From assembly GCA_030180135.1 (NCBI GenBank), contig CM058232.1, positions 97,948,630 through 98,012,629 on the forward strand: 64,000 nt of DNA, written 5' to 3'. Position 1 is the stretch's first letter. Every line of letters begins with the position of its first letter. A program made the translations under genes and the position numbers. The stretch comes from Orychophragmus violaceus. Lineage: Eukaryota > Streptophyta > Magnoliopsida > Brassicales > Brassicaceae. A model generated the notes under the pieces. The model was not told the DNA's origin. It saw only the letters and a list, made by a program, of their open reading frames with translations, and made no database searches. Shown here one piece after another: positions 1 to 9,811 of the stretch.

Positions 1-32
1 TGATTGATGTTCGAGAACTCAATCATGTTAGC

Positions 33-944
33 TTACTGTGGTGGTCTTTGTTGTGGTTGAGCCTGCATCTGCCACTGCGGGTACGGTTGTGTCCAGTACG
101 GAGACGGCGGTCCAGCCCAGCACGGTGGGGAAGACCACTGGTTGCGATAATTGTTGAAGGACTGAAACCCTCTACAGCCATGTCTCCCTCCACGCTTTTT
201 TCCACGATAATTCTCAGACTTGTTGTTGTTGTTGTTTCGATTCTGCGATAGGCCCAAGTCACGCGAAGTAGTAGCAGTGAGAGCACTCTTGGAAGAGGAG
301 TTATCAGAATGAGTCGCACTGGGAGTGGGATGATGTTTCTTCAGTCTTGTCTCCTCCCATAACAGCATCGATTTCGCCGAGTCGAAGCTTGGGAAAGGCT
401 CCTTATGCTTGATAACATTGATGATGTTATCGTATTTCTCATTGAGGCCGTTGATTAGATACATCACCAAGGTCCGCTCGCTCACTTCGGCGTCGACGTT
501 AGAGAGAAGATCAGCAGTCGACTTCATCTTCTGACAGTAGTCATGGATCGATATATCACCGATTTCCATTGTGCGAAGTGTGTTTTCTAAATCAATCGCA
601 CATGCTTCTTTGTTATTGCGGAATTGATTTTCCACACGAAGCCAGATGTCCCGAGCCGTGCCTCCGGTTTTGAACGACGAACGAAAGAGAGGTGGAGCTA
701 TTGTTCCATAAAGCCAGAGTTTAACAAGGCCATCACGTTTCATCCAAGCGTGATCGTTAGCACCAGTCGGGACGAGAGAGCCGTCGAGATGTCCGGAGAC
801 ATCAAATGCCATACAATGCGTTATAAGAAGCTCTCTCCACGCATCATAATTGTGATTTTCAAGATCCAGAATCACATGAATATGATGCTTAATGTTCGTA
901 ACTCCAAAACAACACTCAGAGTGGTTGTTGTTTTGATTCGCCAT
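33..944 (-). CDS. Copia-type retrotransposon gag (UBN2 family), fragment
   Basis: A 303-residue open frame on the minus strand encodes a plant Copia gag. It opens with MANQNNN, has the UBN2-type capsid region (WLYGTIAPPLF, then IHDYCQKMKSTADLLSNV and LVMYLINGLNEKYD), and ends in a basic Asn/Arg-rich and Pro/Gln-rich tail without a zinc knuckle. Upstream on the same strand, + strand bases 1040-1052 are the complement of TAGTATCAGAAGC, close to the usual tRNA-iMet primer site TGGTATCAGAGC, and they abut a TG/CA boundary at 1053. No protease, integrase or RT is visible because the window starts only 32 bases downstream. It could be a gag-only or domesticated copy; the 3' side cannot be judged here. 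Confidence 0.8.
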   Translation of the reverse strand: MANQNNNHSECCFGVTNIKHHIHVILDLENHNYDAWRELLITHCMAFDVSGHLDGSLVPTGANDHAWMKRDGLVKLWLYGTIAPPLFRSSFKTGGTARDIWLRVENQFRNNKEACAIDLENTLRTMEIGDISIHDYCQKMKSTADLLSNVDAEVSERTLVMYLINGLNEKYDNIINVIKHKEPFPSFDSAKSMLLWEETRLKKHHPTPSATHSDNSSSKSALTATTSRDLGLSQNRNNNNNKSENYRGKKRGGRHGCRGFQSFNNYRNQWSSPPCWAGPPSPYWTQPYPQWQMQAQPQQRPPQ

Positions 945-1039
945 GGCGATTAGAGGAGAAACGAAAAAAAATGAAACGAAAGGGAAAGGAAGAGGAGAAT
1001 CGAAAGAAGAAGATGAAACAGGATCAAAAAACCTAGAAA

Positions 1040-1052
1040 GCTTCTGATACTA
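1040..1052 (-). promoter_or_regulatory. tRNA-Met primer-binding-site-like sequence of the left Copia fragment
   Basis: On the minus strand TAGTATCAGAAGC directly follows a terminal CA. This is the position and near-sequence of a Copia primer-binding site. The presumed 5' LTR would continue to higher coordinates, but the Mutator element at 1079 interrupts it 26 bases later, and it would resume at 24,013. I could not define the LTR start. Confidence 0.5.
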
Positions 1053-1069
1053 TGTAAGCTAATTAGAGC

Positions 1070-1078
1070 ATAAATAGC
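1070..1078. repeat. 9-bp target-site duplication, left copy (ATAAATAGC)
   Basis: ATAAATAGC immediately precedes the element end GAAACA and recurs exactly at 24004-24012 after the other end. Nine bases is the diagnostic duplication length of Mutator-like elements. Confidence 0.9.
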
Positions 1079-1150
1079 GAAACAATGGCTGCTATGCCCC
1101 TCTTTTTCAAAAAATAATCTCCTATGCCCCTCCTTAATCCACATGCCCCT
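1079..1150 (+). repeat. Left terminal inverted repeat with ATGCCCCT subrepeats
   Basis: The first ~70 bases match the complement of the right end in blocks: ATGCCCCT, then TTTYTCAAA, then AATAATCTC, then a second ATGCCCCT/ATGTCCCCT. ATGCCCCT occurs three times on this side (about 1094, 1124 and 1143), giving a subterminal repeat spaced about 20-30 bp. Such subterminal repeats are typical transposase-binding sites, but binding here is inferred. Confidence 0.8.
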
Positions 1151-1363
1151 CAGCCTTTTAATGAAATGTTGTGATGACCATTCTACCCTTACTATTTTAA
1201 TTTAATTTATGTTTTCATTATTAAAAAAAAATTGGGAAAAAAAAGAACTCACCTCTTCTCCCTCTCCGATTGAGCTCATGCCGGCGATATCCATAACCGT
1301 TGCCGGCGGCCAGAAACTCGCCAGAAACCTCCAATTCAAGCTGCATTTCACTCCTAAATCATT

Positions 1364-1790
1364 GTAAGTTACTAATTAAGCTAACAGAAGCTGTTTTCGA
1401 TTGATTTCAGCTCAAATTTGTGAATAAATTGGGAATAAAAAATCTAGGGATTCTCGGATTCAATTTGGTTTCACATTACAGTTATATGTACTTTGGTGGG
1501 TAATAGGTTCTTGATTGAATCATATTGTGTCGTGGGTGGTAGATTATAAGCCAATTTCTCGGTGGATGAATCAAAATTGAATCCGAGAAAATATTGGAGA
1601 ATATGGCGATATTGGGTACTAATAGTAATACTGGGTAATACTAGGTAGTGGATAACTATGTAACACTGGTAATACAAGTAACTAACACTGGTAATATTAC
1701 TAGGTAACACTGGTAATACTGGTGATAATATTGGGTAGTACTAGTAATACTACTAGCACTGATTCTGTTTTTTTTTTAATTGTTTTGCAG
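1364..1790 (+). promoter_or_regulatory. vanA 5' intron carrying four YAGTATTAC motifs
   Basis: A plausible donor (ATT|GTAAGTTAC at 1364) and acceptor (TTTTGCAG ending 1790) enclose a leader intron just before the transposase ATG. On the plus strand it contains exact complements of YAGTATTAY at 1625-1633, 1635-1643, 1713-1721 and 1744-1752, plus several one-mismatch copies such as GTAATACAA and GTAATATTA. The splice sites are predicted by eye. Confidence 0.65.
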
Positions 1791-1796
1791 TATACA

Positions 1797-4136
1797 ATGA
1801 GCAATAACGCCATCATACATTTTAAATGTCAAAGTCGGATGTATAGTTTGTTGTTGAAGATATCAATGGAGGAGATGACATTGTTGATGATGGAAGAGAG
1901 GATATATAAGAAGCTTAGGCTAGATGTAAGTAAGGTTAAGCTGCGTTTGAGTTACTTTCCATTGCTGGTGGGTTGTGAAGAAGAGTTTACTATTTCTGAT
2001 GATGAGGATCTTTGTGTTTACCTAACGTCTATGGATAAAGATAACCGTAGATGTGTTTTGTATGTGGAGGTCATCAATGTATCGGAACTTCCCGAGCAAG
2101 TGTCGAGAGTGGACAAAAGTTCTATTGGTATGAACTATGAGGAGTTGCAGTCAAAAGATGTTGAAATCGAAGCTCAAGCCATAACTCTGTACGTAGGAAA
2201 GGAAAACGCAGTACAAGAACTACAACAGGAGGCAGTAGAGGATGAGGATGAGGTTGAGGTTGAGGATGATTTACCACGTGATGTGGGTGTGGATATATCG
2301 GATAGCTATGATAGATATGTCGAGCCGCCACCTGTTATTAAACCCAATCAGTTTATAGAGGCATGGGAAGACCGTTTGGGTTTTTATGTGCGTCAAGAAT
2401 TTCCAAGTAAAGCGTTTTTGCAAGATTTGGTGGATAGAGGGGCATTTAGTGAGTGTTTTGGTTATGTAGTAAAGAAGTCGGACAGGATGAGATTAGTGTT
2501 AAAATGTCGTGTACGAAGCTGCAAATGGAGTCTAAGAGCTGGAAAGGTTGGAGAGACTCCTATTTTCTCAATTAGGACGTACACTAATATGCATTCATGC
2601 AGTCGAAGTAGTCAGAGTGAAAGCTACGCGAAGAGGAAAGGCACACCTCAGTTGGTTGCATCTATTTTGCATGATGATTACCCGAGTCAAATGGAAACTC
2701 CCTCTCCAAAGATCATCATGGATCTTGTTAAGACAAAAATTGGTGTTGACGTATCGTACTCCACCGCGTTGAGGGGGAAAAACGAAGCTGTTCGTGATTT
2801 GTGCGGTAGTTCGGAAGGAAGCTATGAGATGATGTACTGTTATTTGTACATGTTAGAGAAGGTGAATCCAGGTACAGTAACGTGTGTGAAATTGGATGAG
2901 CAGAATAAATTCAAGTACCTCTTTGTAGCTCTCGGACCCAGCATTGAAGGGTTTCAAGTGATGAGTAAAGTTCTAGTCGTGGATGCAACATTTCTTAAAA
3001 ATGGTTATGGTGGTTGCCTAGTTTTCGCTTCAGCTCAGGATCCTAATCGCCATAATTATCCCATAGCCTTTGCGATAATTGATGGTGAGAAAACTGAAAG
3101 TTGGACTTGGTTTTTTGAGGTGCTGAAAACCGTGATTGCAGACTCTTCTGAATTGGTGTTCGTGAGTGACAGGAATGCTAGCCTCATTGATGCCATAGCT
3201 ATTGTGTATCCTCAAGCTCATCATGGGTATTGTGTTTGGCATTTGTCGCAAAATGTGAAAGCTCATGCTTCTAATGTGAACAAAGAGACAGTTTATGATA
3301 GATTCATGGAGATGAGCGCTCTTTACACGGTGGTTGAGTTCGAAGCCGCTTATAGTTCTTTTAAGTCGAGATTTCCTAGTGCTACCGAGTATCTGGAAAA
3401 GACTACCGTGAAAGAAAAATGGGCAAAGTGTTGTTTTCCAGGAGAAAGGTACAACTTAGAGACAAGCAACACTGTTGAGTCTTTGAACAAAACTTTTAAA
3501 GAGGCTAGAAGGTATGCATTAATACCCTTGCTAGATGCGATTTTAAAGAGACTTTCGAAATGGTTTAACGAACATCGGAAGGAGACAGTGGCCGGAACAG
3601 ATGATAACAAGGTAGTGCCTTTAGTGGAGAACCATGTTCATGATCTTTGGATACAAGCTGAAGCATTAATTGTCACGGTGTTAAATAGTTTCGAGCTTCT
3701 GTATGATGTCACCGGCAGTGATGGGAAGCCTTATATGGTGAACTTGATGTCGAAGTCGTGCAGTTGCAGGTTCTTTGATATTGAAAGGTACCCTTGTGTC
3801 CATGCACTTGCCGCTTTCATTAAACTCAAAAAGGATCCCAATAGACCTAAGGATAGAGATATGGAACTGCATGAGTTGTCTTCGAAATATTATTGGATGG
3901 AGTTATGGGCAGTGGCATATTACAGGATAATTTATTTAGTGCCAGATATGTCAGAGTGGGATGTTCCGGAGGACATCAGAAATTTGCAGATACTACCACC
4001 CGAGAAACCAAAAACGAGGGGAAGGATGAGAACTAACAGGTACCCATCGACAGGAGAAAGAAGAAAGAAGAAGAGGAATCAAAACAAGAGGCGGCCGAGA
4101 CAATCACTTCAGTGGTTGATGTTTGGAAGATTGTAA
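1797..4136 (+). CDS. MULE transposase (vanA-like), open reading frame intact
   Basis: The frame is open from 1722, but the acceptor at 1790 makes the ATG at 1797 (MSNNAII) the likely start, giving 779 residues. Order of domains: a PB1-like N-terminal region; an acidic linker; the plant MuDR DNA-binding domain (FYVRQEFPSKAF to NMHSCSR, with zinc-ligand-like CRVRSC); the MULE catalytic domain; a SWIM zinc finger (CSCRFFDIERYPCVHALA, codons near 3759); and a basic C-terminus rich in Arg and Lys. The presumed catalytic triad is Asp in VVDATFLKN (codon 2982), Asp in VSDRNASL (codon 3168) and Glu in NTVESLNK (codon 3477), with the CxxH motif HGYCVWHLSQN between the second and third. It would cut and insert the element at its TIRs in the nucleus. 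There is no stop or frameshift, unlike its two partner genes. Confidence 0.9.
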   Translation: MSNNAIIHFKCQSRMYSLLLKISMEEMTLLMMEERIYKKLRLDVSKVKLRLSYFPLLVGCEEEFTISDDEDLCVYLTSMDKDNRRCVLYVEVINVSELPEQVSRVDKSSIGMNYEELQSKDVEIEAQAITLYVGKENAVQELQQEAVEDEDEVEVEDDLPRDVGVDISDSYDRYVEPPPVIKPNQFIEAWEDRLGFYVRQEFPSKAFLQDLVDRGAFSECFGYVVKKSDRMRLVLKCRVRSCKWSLRAGKVGETPIFSIRTYTNMHSCSRSSQSESYAKRKGTPQLVASILHDDYPSQMETPSPKIIMDLVKTKIGVDVSYSTALRGKNEAVRDLCGSSEGSYEMMYCYLYMLEKVNPGTVTCVKLDEQNKFKYLFVALGPSIEGFQVMSKVLVVDATFLKNGYGGCLVFASAQDPNRHNYPIAFAIIDGEKTESWTWFFEVLKTVIADSSELVFVSDRNASLIDAIAIVYPQAHHGYCVWHLSQNVKAHASNVNKETVYDRFMEMSALYTVVEFEAAYSSFKSRFPSATEYLEKTTVKEKWAKCCFPGERYNLETSNTVESLNKTFKEARRYALIPLLDAILKRLSKWFNEHRKETVAGTDDNKVVPLVENHVHDLWIQAEALIVTVLNSFELLYDVTGSDGKPYMVNLMSKSCSCRFFDIERYPCVHALAAFIKLKKDPNRPKDRDMELHELSSKYYWMELWAVAYYRIIYLVPDMSEWDVPEDIRNLQILPPEKPKTRGRMRTNRYPSTGERRKKKRNQNKRRPRQSLQWLMFGRL

Positions 4137-4966
4137 TTTTAGCATTTCGATTGTCACTTGCATGATAGGCCTTAACTATTGTGACTTGCATGACAAGCTT
4201 TTCTATTGAAAATTATTGATTATATTTCAGGTTTTTCTTCTGGTGGTAATACTGGTAATACTCTGTTATACTAAGCGATTATCGTATCATTGTTGTTTCT
4301 AATTCCGAATATAGTGTTAATGAATTCCAAACTAGCCATGGTGTTAATGAATAAAAGTACTAGAATCGTATTTTAATGTAATTATAAATTAACCACTGCC
4401 AATGACTACTACTAGAAGAAATCAAAACAATATTCCATCAATGTAGTCCTTATACATTTAGGATCACTTAGTAAATTACATCCCACCTTAGAAGGTAAAG
4501 TTACATAAATTCTTAAATTTGTAAATTTATTGCATCAACCCACCCAAAGTACATATTTATCTTTTTATATTACGTGTTAAACTACAAAAACACAAATTAA
4601 ACACTGGTAATACTCGTAAAATCGAAAAACAGCAAAAGTAAAACTATGTGGAACATGTGTAATACTAGTATCTTGGATAATACTATGTGTATTTTTTACT
4701 ACTAAAATGTTGGCGCCAAAATCTTATTATTTCCCTCCATTTTTTTAGCTTTCTGCATTTTGGCTCCAAAAATATAGAAATCTTTTATTACAGAAATACA
4801 TCCACTTTATGTCTCATCTCCCCTCTCACCTCTCTCCTCTTCCCCTCTATCTCTCCATTTCTCTCGAAATTCTCTCCCTTTACTCTCCTCTCTTTCTCTC
4901 CAAACCGTCACCAAATCCTCCGAAAATCCTCCTCCATCCAATCCCTCTCTCAAGTCGTACACAACT
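4137..4966. promoter_or_regulatory. vanA-vanB intergenic region with YAGTATTAY motifs and a CT-rich leader
   Basis: No convincing coding sequence. Exact YAGTATTAY complements occur at 4246-4254, 4659-4667 and 4677-4685, with near copies (for example GTAATACTC at 4255 and about 4605). Bases 4805-4910 are strongly CT-rich (repeated CTCTC, CCTCT), typical of a plant core promoter/5' leader, and lead into the ATG at 4967. Confidence 0.55.
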
Positions 4967-5173
4967 ATGGACCCAAGTTACAGCGATGAAAAGAGACACA
5001 AGAAGATATACGATAGGATATGGCTTATCGCTGGTGGTAACTATGGAGTCCCGAAGCATTGTCCTTGTGGAGGAGGAATAACCGAGAAAAGATTCGTAGA
5101 GCACGTTTCCATAACTGAACCGGTTATAGAAAAAAAATACTACATATGCAAGGATTTCGAGTTTTATATCTAA
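4967..5173 (+). CDS. vanB-like small gene, exon 1 (GRF-type zinc finger)
   Basis: ATG at 4967 opens a 68-codon frame. The segment GVPKHCPCGGG followed by KKYYICKDFE has the look of a plant GRF zinc finger (Cys-x-Cys-Gly, then Tyr-Tyr-x-Cys). It follows a CT-rich leader and a transposase on the same strand, so by position it is the second gene of the Mutator element. I could not fix the splice donor: the obvious GT sites do not keep the frame of exon 2, so the donor may be mutated or the frame shifted. Equating it with VANB of Arabidopsis VANDAL elements is positional inference only. Confidence 0.6.
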   Translation: MDPSYSDEKRHKKIYDRIWLIAGGNYGVPKHCPCGGGITEKRFVEHVSITEPVIEKKYYICKDFEFYI

Positions 5174-5264
5174 AACTAAATCGGTTATATGGTTCAAATA
5201 GGGTTACTATGTCTATTGTTTTGTGATACTAGTAAAACTGTGAAAGTCATACTAGGTTATACTG

Positions 5265-5472
5265 GTAATACTAGTTGAGTAATACAATGTCATACTGTAT
5301 ATACTAGTTATACATGTAATACTTTGTGATATTATTAAACTGTGTAAGTCATACTAGATTATACTGGTAATACTGTATATGTTATACCTCGGAATACTGA
5401 TGATACTGGAAGTGTAAAACGTTGTCATACTGGTGATACTAGTAAGCATACAATGTTATATTGGTAATACTG
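5265..5472 (+). promoter_or_regulatory. YAGTATTAC motif array in the vanB intron
   Basis: Exact plus-strand complements of YAGTATTAC occur at 5265-5273, 5367-5375 and 5464-5472, among about ten degenerate versions (TCATACTAG, TTATACTGG, TGATACTGG, GTAATACTT) spaced roughly 15-30 bp. The array ends at the acceptor TTTGTAG at 5502. Confidence 0.7.
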
Positions 5473-5502
5473 GGTGTACTGAGTAATAATATTTGTTTGT
5501 AG

Positions 5503-5650
5503 GATGATTATTCCCACATCAAAAAACCATGTGATTTGGCCGTACAAGAAGAGGTGACATTGCTGAGGAAGGAGGTCGATGAGCTTAGCAAGAAAATCCG
5601 GGACATGTCACACCATGAGTTTCTGATCAACCAAATGCGTGAGGAGATTG
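5503..5650 (+). pseudogene. vanB-like exon 2 (coiled coil), interrupted by Copia-1
   Basis: After the acceptor at 5501-5502 the frame reads DDYSHIKKP, then a Leu/Glu/Lys-rich coiled coil (EEVTLLRKEVDELSKKIRDM). The Copia-1 LTR begins at 5651, inside the codon after EEI, and creates a stop 3 bases later. The frame resumes at 12913 beyond the insertion, adds five more codons (KLKNV after the interrupted Val) and ends at TAA 12930-12932. The exon was therefore intact before Copia-1 landed. Confidence 0.7.
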
Positions 5651-6335
5651 TGTAGGAATTTCTAGCAGTTCCTAATCCAATTAGGCAGCCCTAGTCTGAA
5701 TTCCGTAGCCTAGGATCTAGGGTTCATGTTATATTGAATCTACATATCTCGAAGTTACCTGGTGATTAGCAGCGGAAGGGTTTTGCAAGTACTCGAGATT
5801 CTCAGCGCCTCAAATGTTGCGCCTCTACTGGTATCCACACGCACACGAATTGAACAGCAGGGATGCTAGTGCCTTTAGAGATCCAATCTCTTGAGAGGTT
5901 TCTAGTTTCTTTTGGTGGCTGTGAATTAGGTCAGATTGGTGGTAAAAGTCGACCATATATCTTATATATGTTGACTTAAATCACGGCCCGAATAATCAAC
6001 GATTAAACCGAAGTTAATCTGGCCATTCGCGATCTGTGTCGATCGATGCACATACTGTGTCGATCTACACTGCCTCAGAGACTCAATATTGAATGCATAT
6101 CAAATATGCATTTATCAGATCATTACATTAATGATCAACCTCACATTCTTTGTTCAGTTTGCTTAGGTGTGTGACCCTGTAGGATCATATAACACTAGCA
6201 ATGGGTTCTAAACTCATTGATCATAAGTGGCTTCTAGCAAAACATTATGATTACCTAGTATTATATGACTGTCTCATCTCGACAATACAACTCTCACTTA
6301 GAGTAAGTACAATAGATTTCAGGACATTTCCAACA
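5651..6335 (-). repeat. Copia-1 3' LTR
   Basis: 685 bp, TG...CA ends, near-identical to 12223-12907. It contains two GTGTCGATCGA-type motifs near 6035 and 6055, the second with one mismatch. Confidence 0.92.
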
Positions 6336-7157
6336 ATCTCCCACTTGTACTGGAATCATCTATTTCCATAATCCCTTTGTATCTATATCTCGATCTGGCA
6401 TAAGGCAAGAACTGTGTCATCCTTATTAAGCTAGATCATGTTTATCGAATTCCGATTCATACTGATAAGACAAACGACTGACATTCACCTCGTTTGAGCG
6501 CGGCCACGCATTTCCAGTATCAAATCTTCGATAGGCCCTGAGATATTTATCTCCTGTTATATAGGAGGTACAAATCCCTTCTTGTTTCATCCATGTCCCT
6601 TTCATATTTCATGATACGCCCAATCAGTGTCTTTATAGTCACCAGTTACGGCTGACGTTTGACAAATTCAAGACGGACCAATTCATATGTAAGAAATCAT
6701 GATGAACTCAGGTCTAAGGACTATACTCTATAGTCGTAATGAGAAACTCTTATGACACTCATATAACCATCTTGTAGAGTTCTCATCAATTGGTCAAATC
6801 CGATCCTGTGTTCTTCAACACATATCTATGTGATTGACTTTAATACTCTTATTAATGACTCCATGAAACTTAGTCATCAGTCACCTCACATACTAGTCTC
6901 ACATGGTTGTTAATGTCCCACTTTAACAACCTCGACCAGGGACCATTATAATTTATGTCATTTATTACTTATAGGGTTTCATGATCAAGTCACATACTTG
7001 ATGACCTATAAAATGTCATAAATTACTTTGGGATACTTATTTAATAACACAATTAAATAATACTGAAACAATTTCATTAAAATAACATAACCAAATTATG
7101 TTTTGTGAACATCATGTCATAACTAAAAACCAAATACAACTCCCACTGAAATTAAGA
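6336..7157 (-). other. Copia-1 3' untranslated region with polypurine tract
   Basis: Between the RNase H stop and the 3' LTR; no coding potential seen. The complement of ATCTCCCACTTGTACTGG (6336-6353) next to the LTR is the polypurine tract for plus-strand priming. A nearly identical 3' UTR architecture occurs in Copia-2, Copia-3 and Copia-4. Confidence 0.7.
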
Positions 7158-8102
7158 TCATATCTTAAGAAATCTAATGCCTATAGCTGCAGTGTGACTC
7201 TCATGCTTAGGCCTTGGGAGAGGCTTGGTCAGAGGATCAGCAACATTGTCATCCGTCGGGACTCTGCTGATCTTCACATCTCCTCTGTTTATGATATCAC
7301 GGATAAGGTGATATCTCCTCTCTATGTGTTTGGACTTCTGGTGTGATCTAGGTTCCTTTGCTTGCGCAATGGCTCCATTGTTGTCACAATACAAAGCCAC
7401 TGGCTCAGAAATACTAGGAACCACACCAAGTTCAGTGATGAACTTCCTGATCCAAACAACCTCCTTTGCCGCTTCAGAAGCAGCGAGGTACTCAGCTTCA
7501 GTTGTGGAATCTGCTACAATGTCTTGCTTGGAACTCTTCCAACTAACTGCACCGCCGTTCAGACAAAAGACGTAACCAGATTGTGATCGGAAATCGTCTT
7601 TATCCATCTGAAAACTTGCGTCTGTGTAACCACTTACTACCAACTCATCACTTCCTCCGTATACCAAGAATTTATCCTTAGTATTTCTCAAATAATTCAG
7701 AATGTTCTTGACAGCTGTCCAGTGACTTTCACCTGGATCAGATTGGTATCTACTCGTCATGCTTAAAGCACAAGCAACATCTGGACGAGTACAGAGCATG
7801 GCATACATGATGGATCCTAAAGCCGAAGCATAAGGAATCCGACCCATGTGTTCTCGCTCAGCAGGTGTCGCAGGACACTGCTTCTTGCTGAGACTTATGC
7901 CATGAGACATTGGTATGAAGCCTTTCTTGGAATCATGCATACTGAATCTGTGTAAGACCTTATCGATATAAGTATCTTGACACAATCCAATTAGCTTATT
8001 TAATCTATCTCTATAGATTCTTATTCCAAGAACGTATGCGGCTTCTCCCATGTCTTTCATTGAAAAACAACTTCCGAGCCAAGTCTTGATAGACTGCAAC
8101 AA
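7158..8102 (-). CDS. Copia-1 RT C-terminus and RNase H
   Basis: 314 codons continuing pol after the break. They begin with the RT thumb (MKDMGEAAYVLGIRIYRD) and run through RNase H with its acidic residues (GYTDASF, TTEAEYLAASEAAKE, LYCDNNGA) and the conserved end RRYHLIRDII...DPLTKPL. Open throughout, but not translatable from a start in this copy. Confidence 0.8.
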   Translation of the reverse strand: MLQSIKTWLGSCFSMKDMGEAAYVLGIRIYRDRLNKLIGLCQDTYIDKVLHRFSMHDSKKGFIPMSHGISLSKKQCPATPAEREHMGRIPYASALGSIMYAMLCTRPDVACALSMTSRYQSDPGESHWTAVKNILNYLRNTKDKFLVYGGSDELVVSGYTDASFQMDKDDFRSQSGYVFCLNGGAVSWKSSKQDIVADSTTEAEYLAASEAAKEVVWIRKFITELGVVPSISEPVALYCDNNGAIAQAKEPRSHQKSKHIERRYHLIRDIINRGDVKISRVPTDDNVADPLTKPLPRPKHESHTAAIGIRFLKI

Positions 8103-8134
8103 CGGAATGTCATTTCCGAGAAGGAGTATGTCAT

Positions 8135-9790
8135 CTACATATAATACGAGAAATGCAACTGCACTCCCACTAGTCTTCTTGTAAACACACTGTTCTTCTT
8201 CGTTTCTGATGAAATCAAACTTTTGATTGCTTCATCAAAACGAAGATTCCAACTCTGTGATGCTTGCTTCAACCCATAAATGGATCGATGAAGTTTGCAT
8301 ACCTTCCTAGCAGCATTAGGATCAATGAAACCTTCAGGCTGTGTCATGTACACATCCTCTTCCAGAATTCCATTAAGGAAAGCTGTTTTCACATCCATCT
8401 GCCAGATCTCATAATCATAATGAGCGGCTGTTGCTAGGAGAATCCGAATGGACTTAAGTATAGCGACAAGGGAATAGGTTTCATTATAGTCAATACCATG
8501 AATTTGTTTGAAACTTTTTGCCACCAACCTTGCTTTATATATCTGAATATTTCCATACACATCAATTTTCTTCTTGAAAATCCATTTACACTCAATGGCT
8601 TTTGCACCATTGGGTAAATCGACCAAAGTCCATACTTTGTTCTGTGACATGGATCCCATTTCGGATTCAGCGGCTTTCAGCCACTTTTCAGAGTCAGGGC
8701 TCATCATTGATTCTTCAAAATTCGCGGGCTCGTCACTGTCAATGATTAACAAGTCATGACAATTGGTTACGAGAAATCCATATCTCTCAGGCTCGTGACG
8801 GATCCTTTCGGATCTGCGAATTTCAGGCTCCACAGGCGTGGGTTCTACAACTCTTTGTAGATCCAACTGTTGCTCCTCCGAAATGGGCTGAGCGGTTTCC
8901 TGTGGCTCTCGAACTTCTTCGAGTTGTACTTTACTCCCACTGTTTCTCTTGGAAAGAAACTCTCTCTCAAGAAAAACGCAGTTCCGAGCAACAAACACTT
9001 TGTTCTCGGACTGGTTGTAAAAATAGTAAGCCTTGGTTTCCTTAGGATAACCAACGAAGTAGCATTTATCTGATTTGGGTTCGAGCTTATCTGTAATTAA
9101 CCGCTTAACATAAGCTTCACAACCCCAAATCTTCAGGAAAGACAGACTTGGAACATTTCCAGTCCACATCTCATGTGGTGTCTTTGCAACTGACTTTGAC
9201 GGAACCCTATTAAGTGTAAACGCAAACGTTTCTAGAGCGTATCCCCAAAAGGATAATGGAAGAGAAGAGTGACTCATCATTGATCGAACCATATCTAATA
9301 AAGTCCGATTCCTCCTCTCGGACACTCCATTCCATTGAGGTGTTCCAGGAGGAGTGAGTTGTGAAACAATTCCACAATCTCTTAGATGATCACTGAATTC
9401 TTGGCTTAAGTATTCTCCTCCACGATCTGATCGAAGAGCCTTAATACTTTTGCCAAGTTGATTTTGTACTTCATTTTAGAATTCTTTGAACCTTTCAAAA
9501 AATTCTGACCTGTGTCTCATCAAATAGACATAGCCATACCTGCTGAAATCATTAGTAAAGGTGATGAAGTATCAAAAATTTCCTCTGGCACTTGTGCTCA
9601 TTGGGCCACACACATCGGTATGTATAAGGCCCAATAGGTCACTGGCCCTTTCATTTTGTTTGTTGAAAGGAGCCTTGGTCATTTTGCCCAGTAAACAAGA
9701 TTCGCATTTCTCACATGATTCATAATCAAATGAGCCCAGAAGTCCATCACTATGGAGCTTCTGAATCCGTTTCTCATTTATATGGCCCAA
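8135..9790 (-). pseudogene. Copia-1 integrase and reverse transcriptase, broken
   Basis: 9572-9790 encodes the integrase zinc region (GHINEKRIQKLH, CEKCESC) and HTDVCGP. A TGA follows GNF near 9572 and a TAA replaces a Gln codon near 9479, so the integrase core is interrupted. From 9325 the frame is open through the integrase C-terminus (SERRNRTLLDMVRSMM) and RVT_2 (KWIFKKKID, YSLVAILKSIRILLA, QMDVKTAFLNG, YGLKQAS). A frameshift near 8225 destroys the reading frame just before the YVDD box. Confidence 0.8.
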
Positions 9791-9811
9791 ACGACAATGC
9801 CATAGAAAGGT

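Noticed and set aside
4687..5081. Plus-strand frames over the CT-rich leader of the vanB-like gene
   Set aside because: Composition artefacts of CT-rich sequence; the frame starting at 4967 has the zinc-finger pattern and is preferred.
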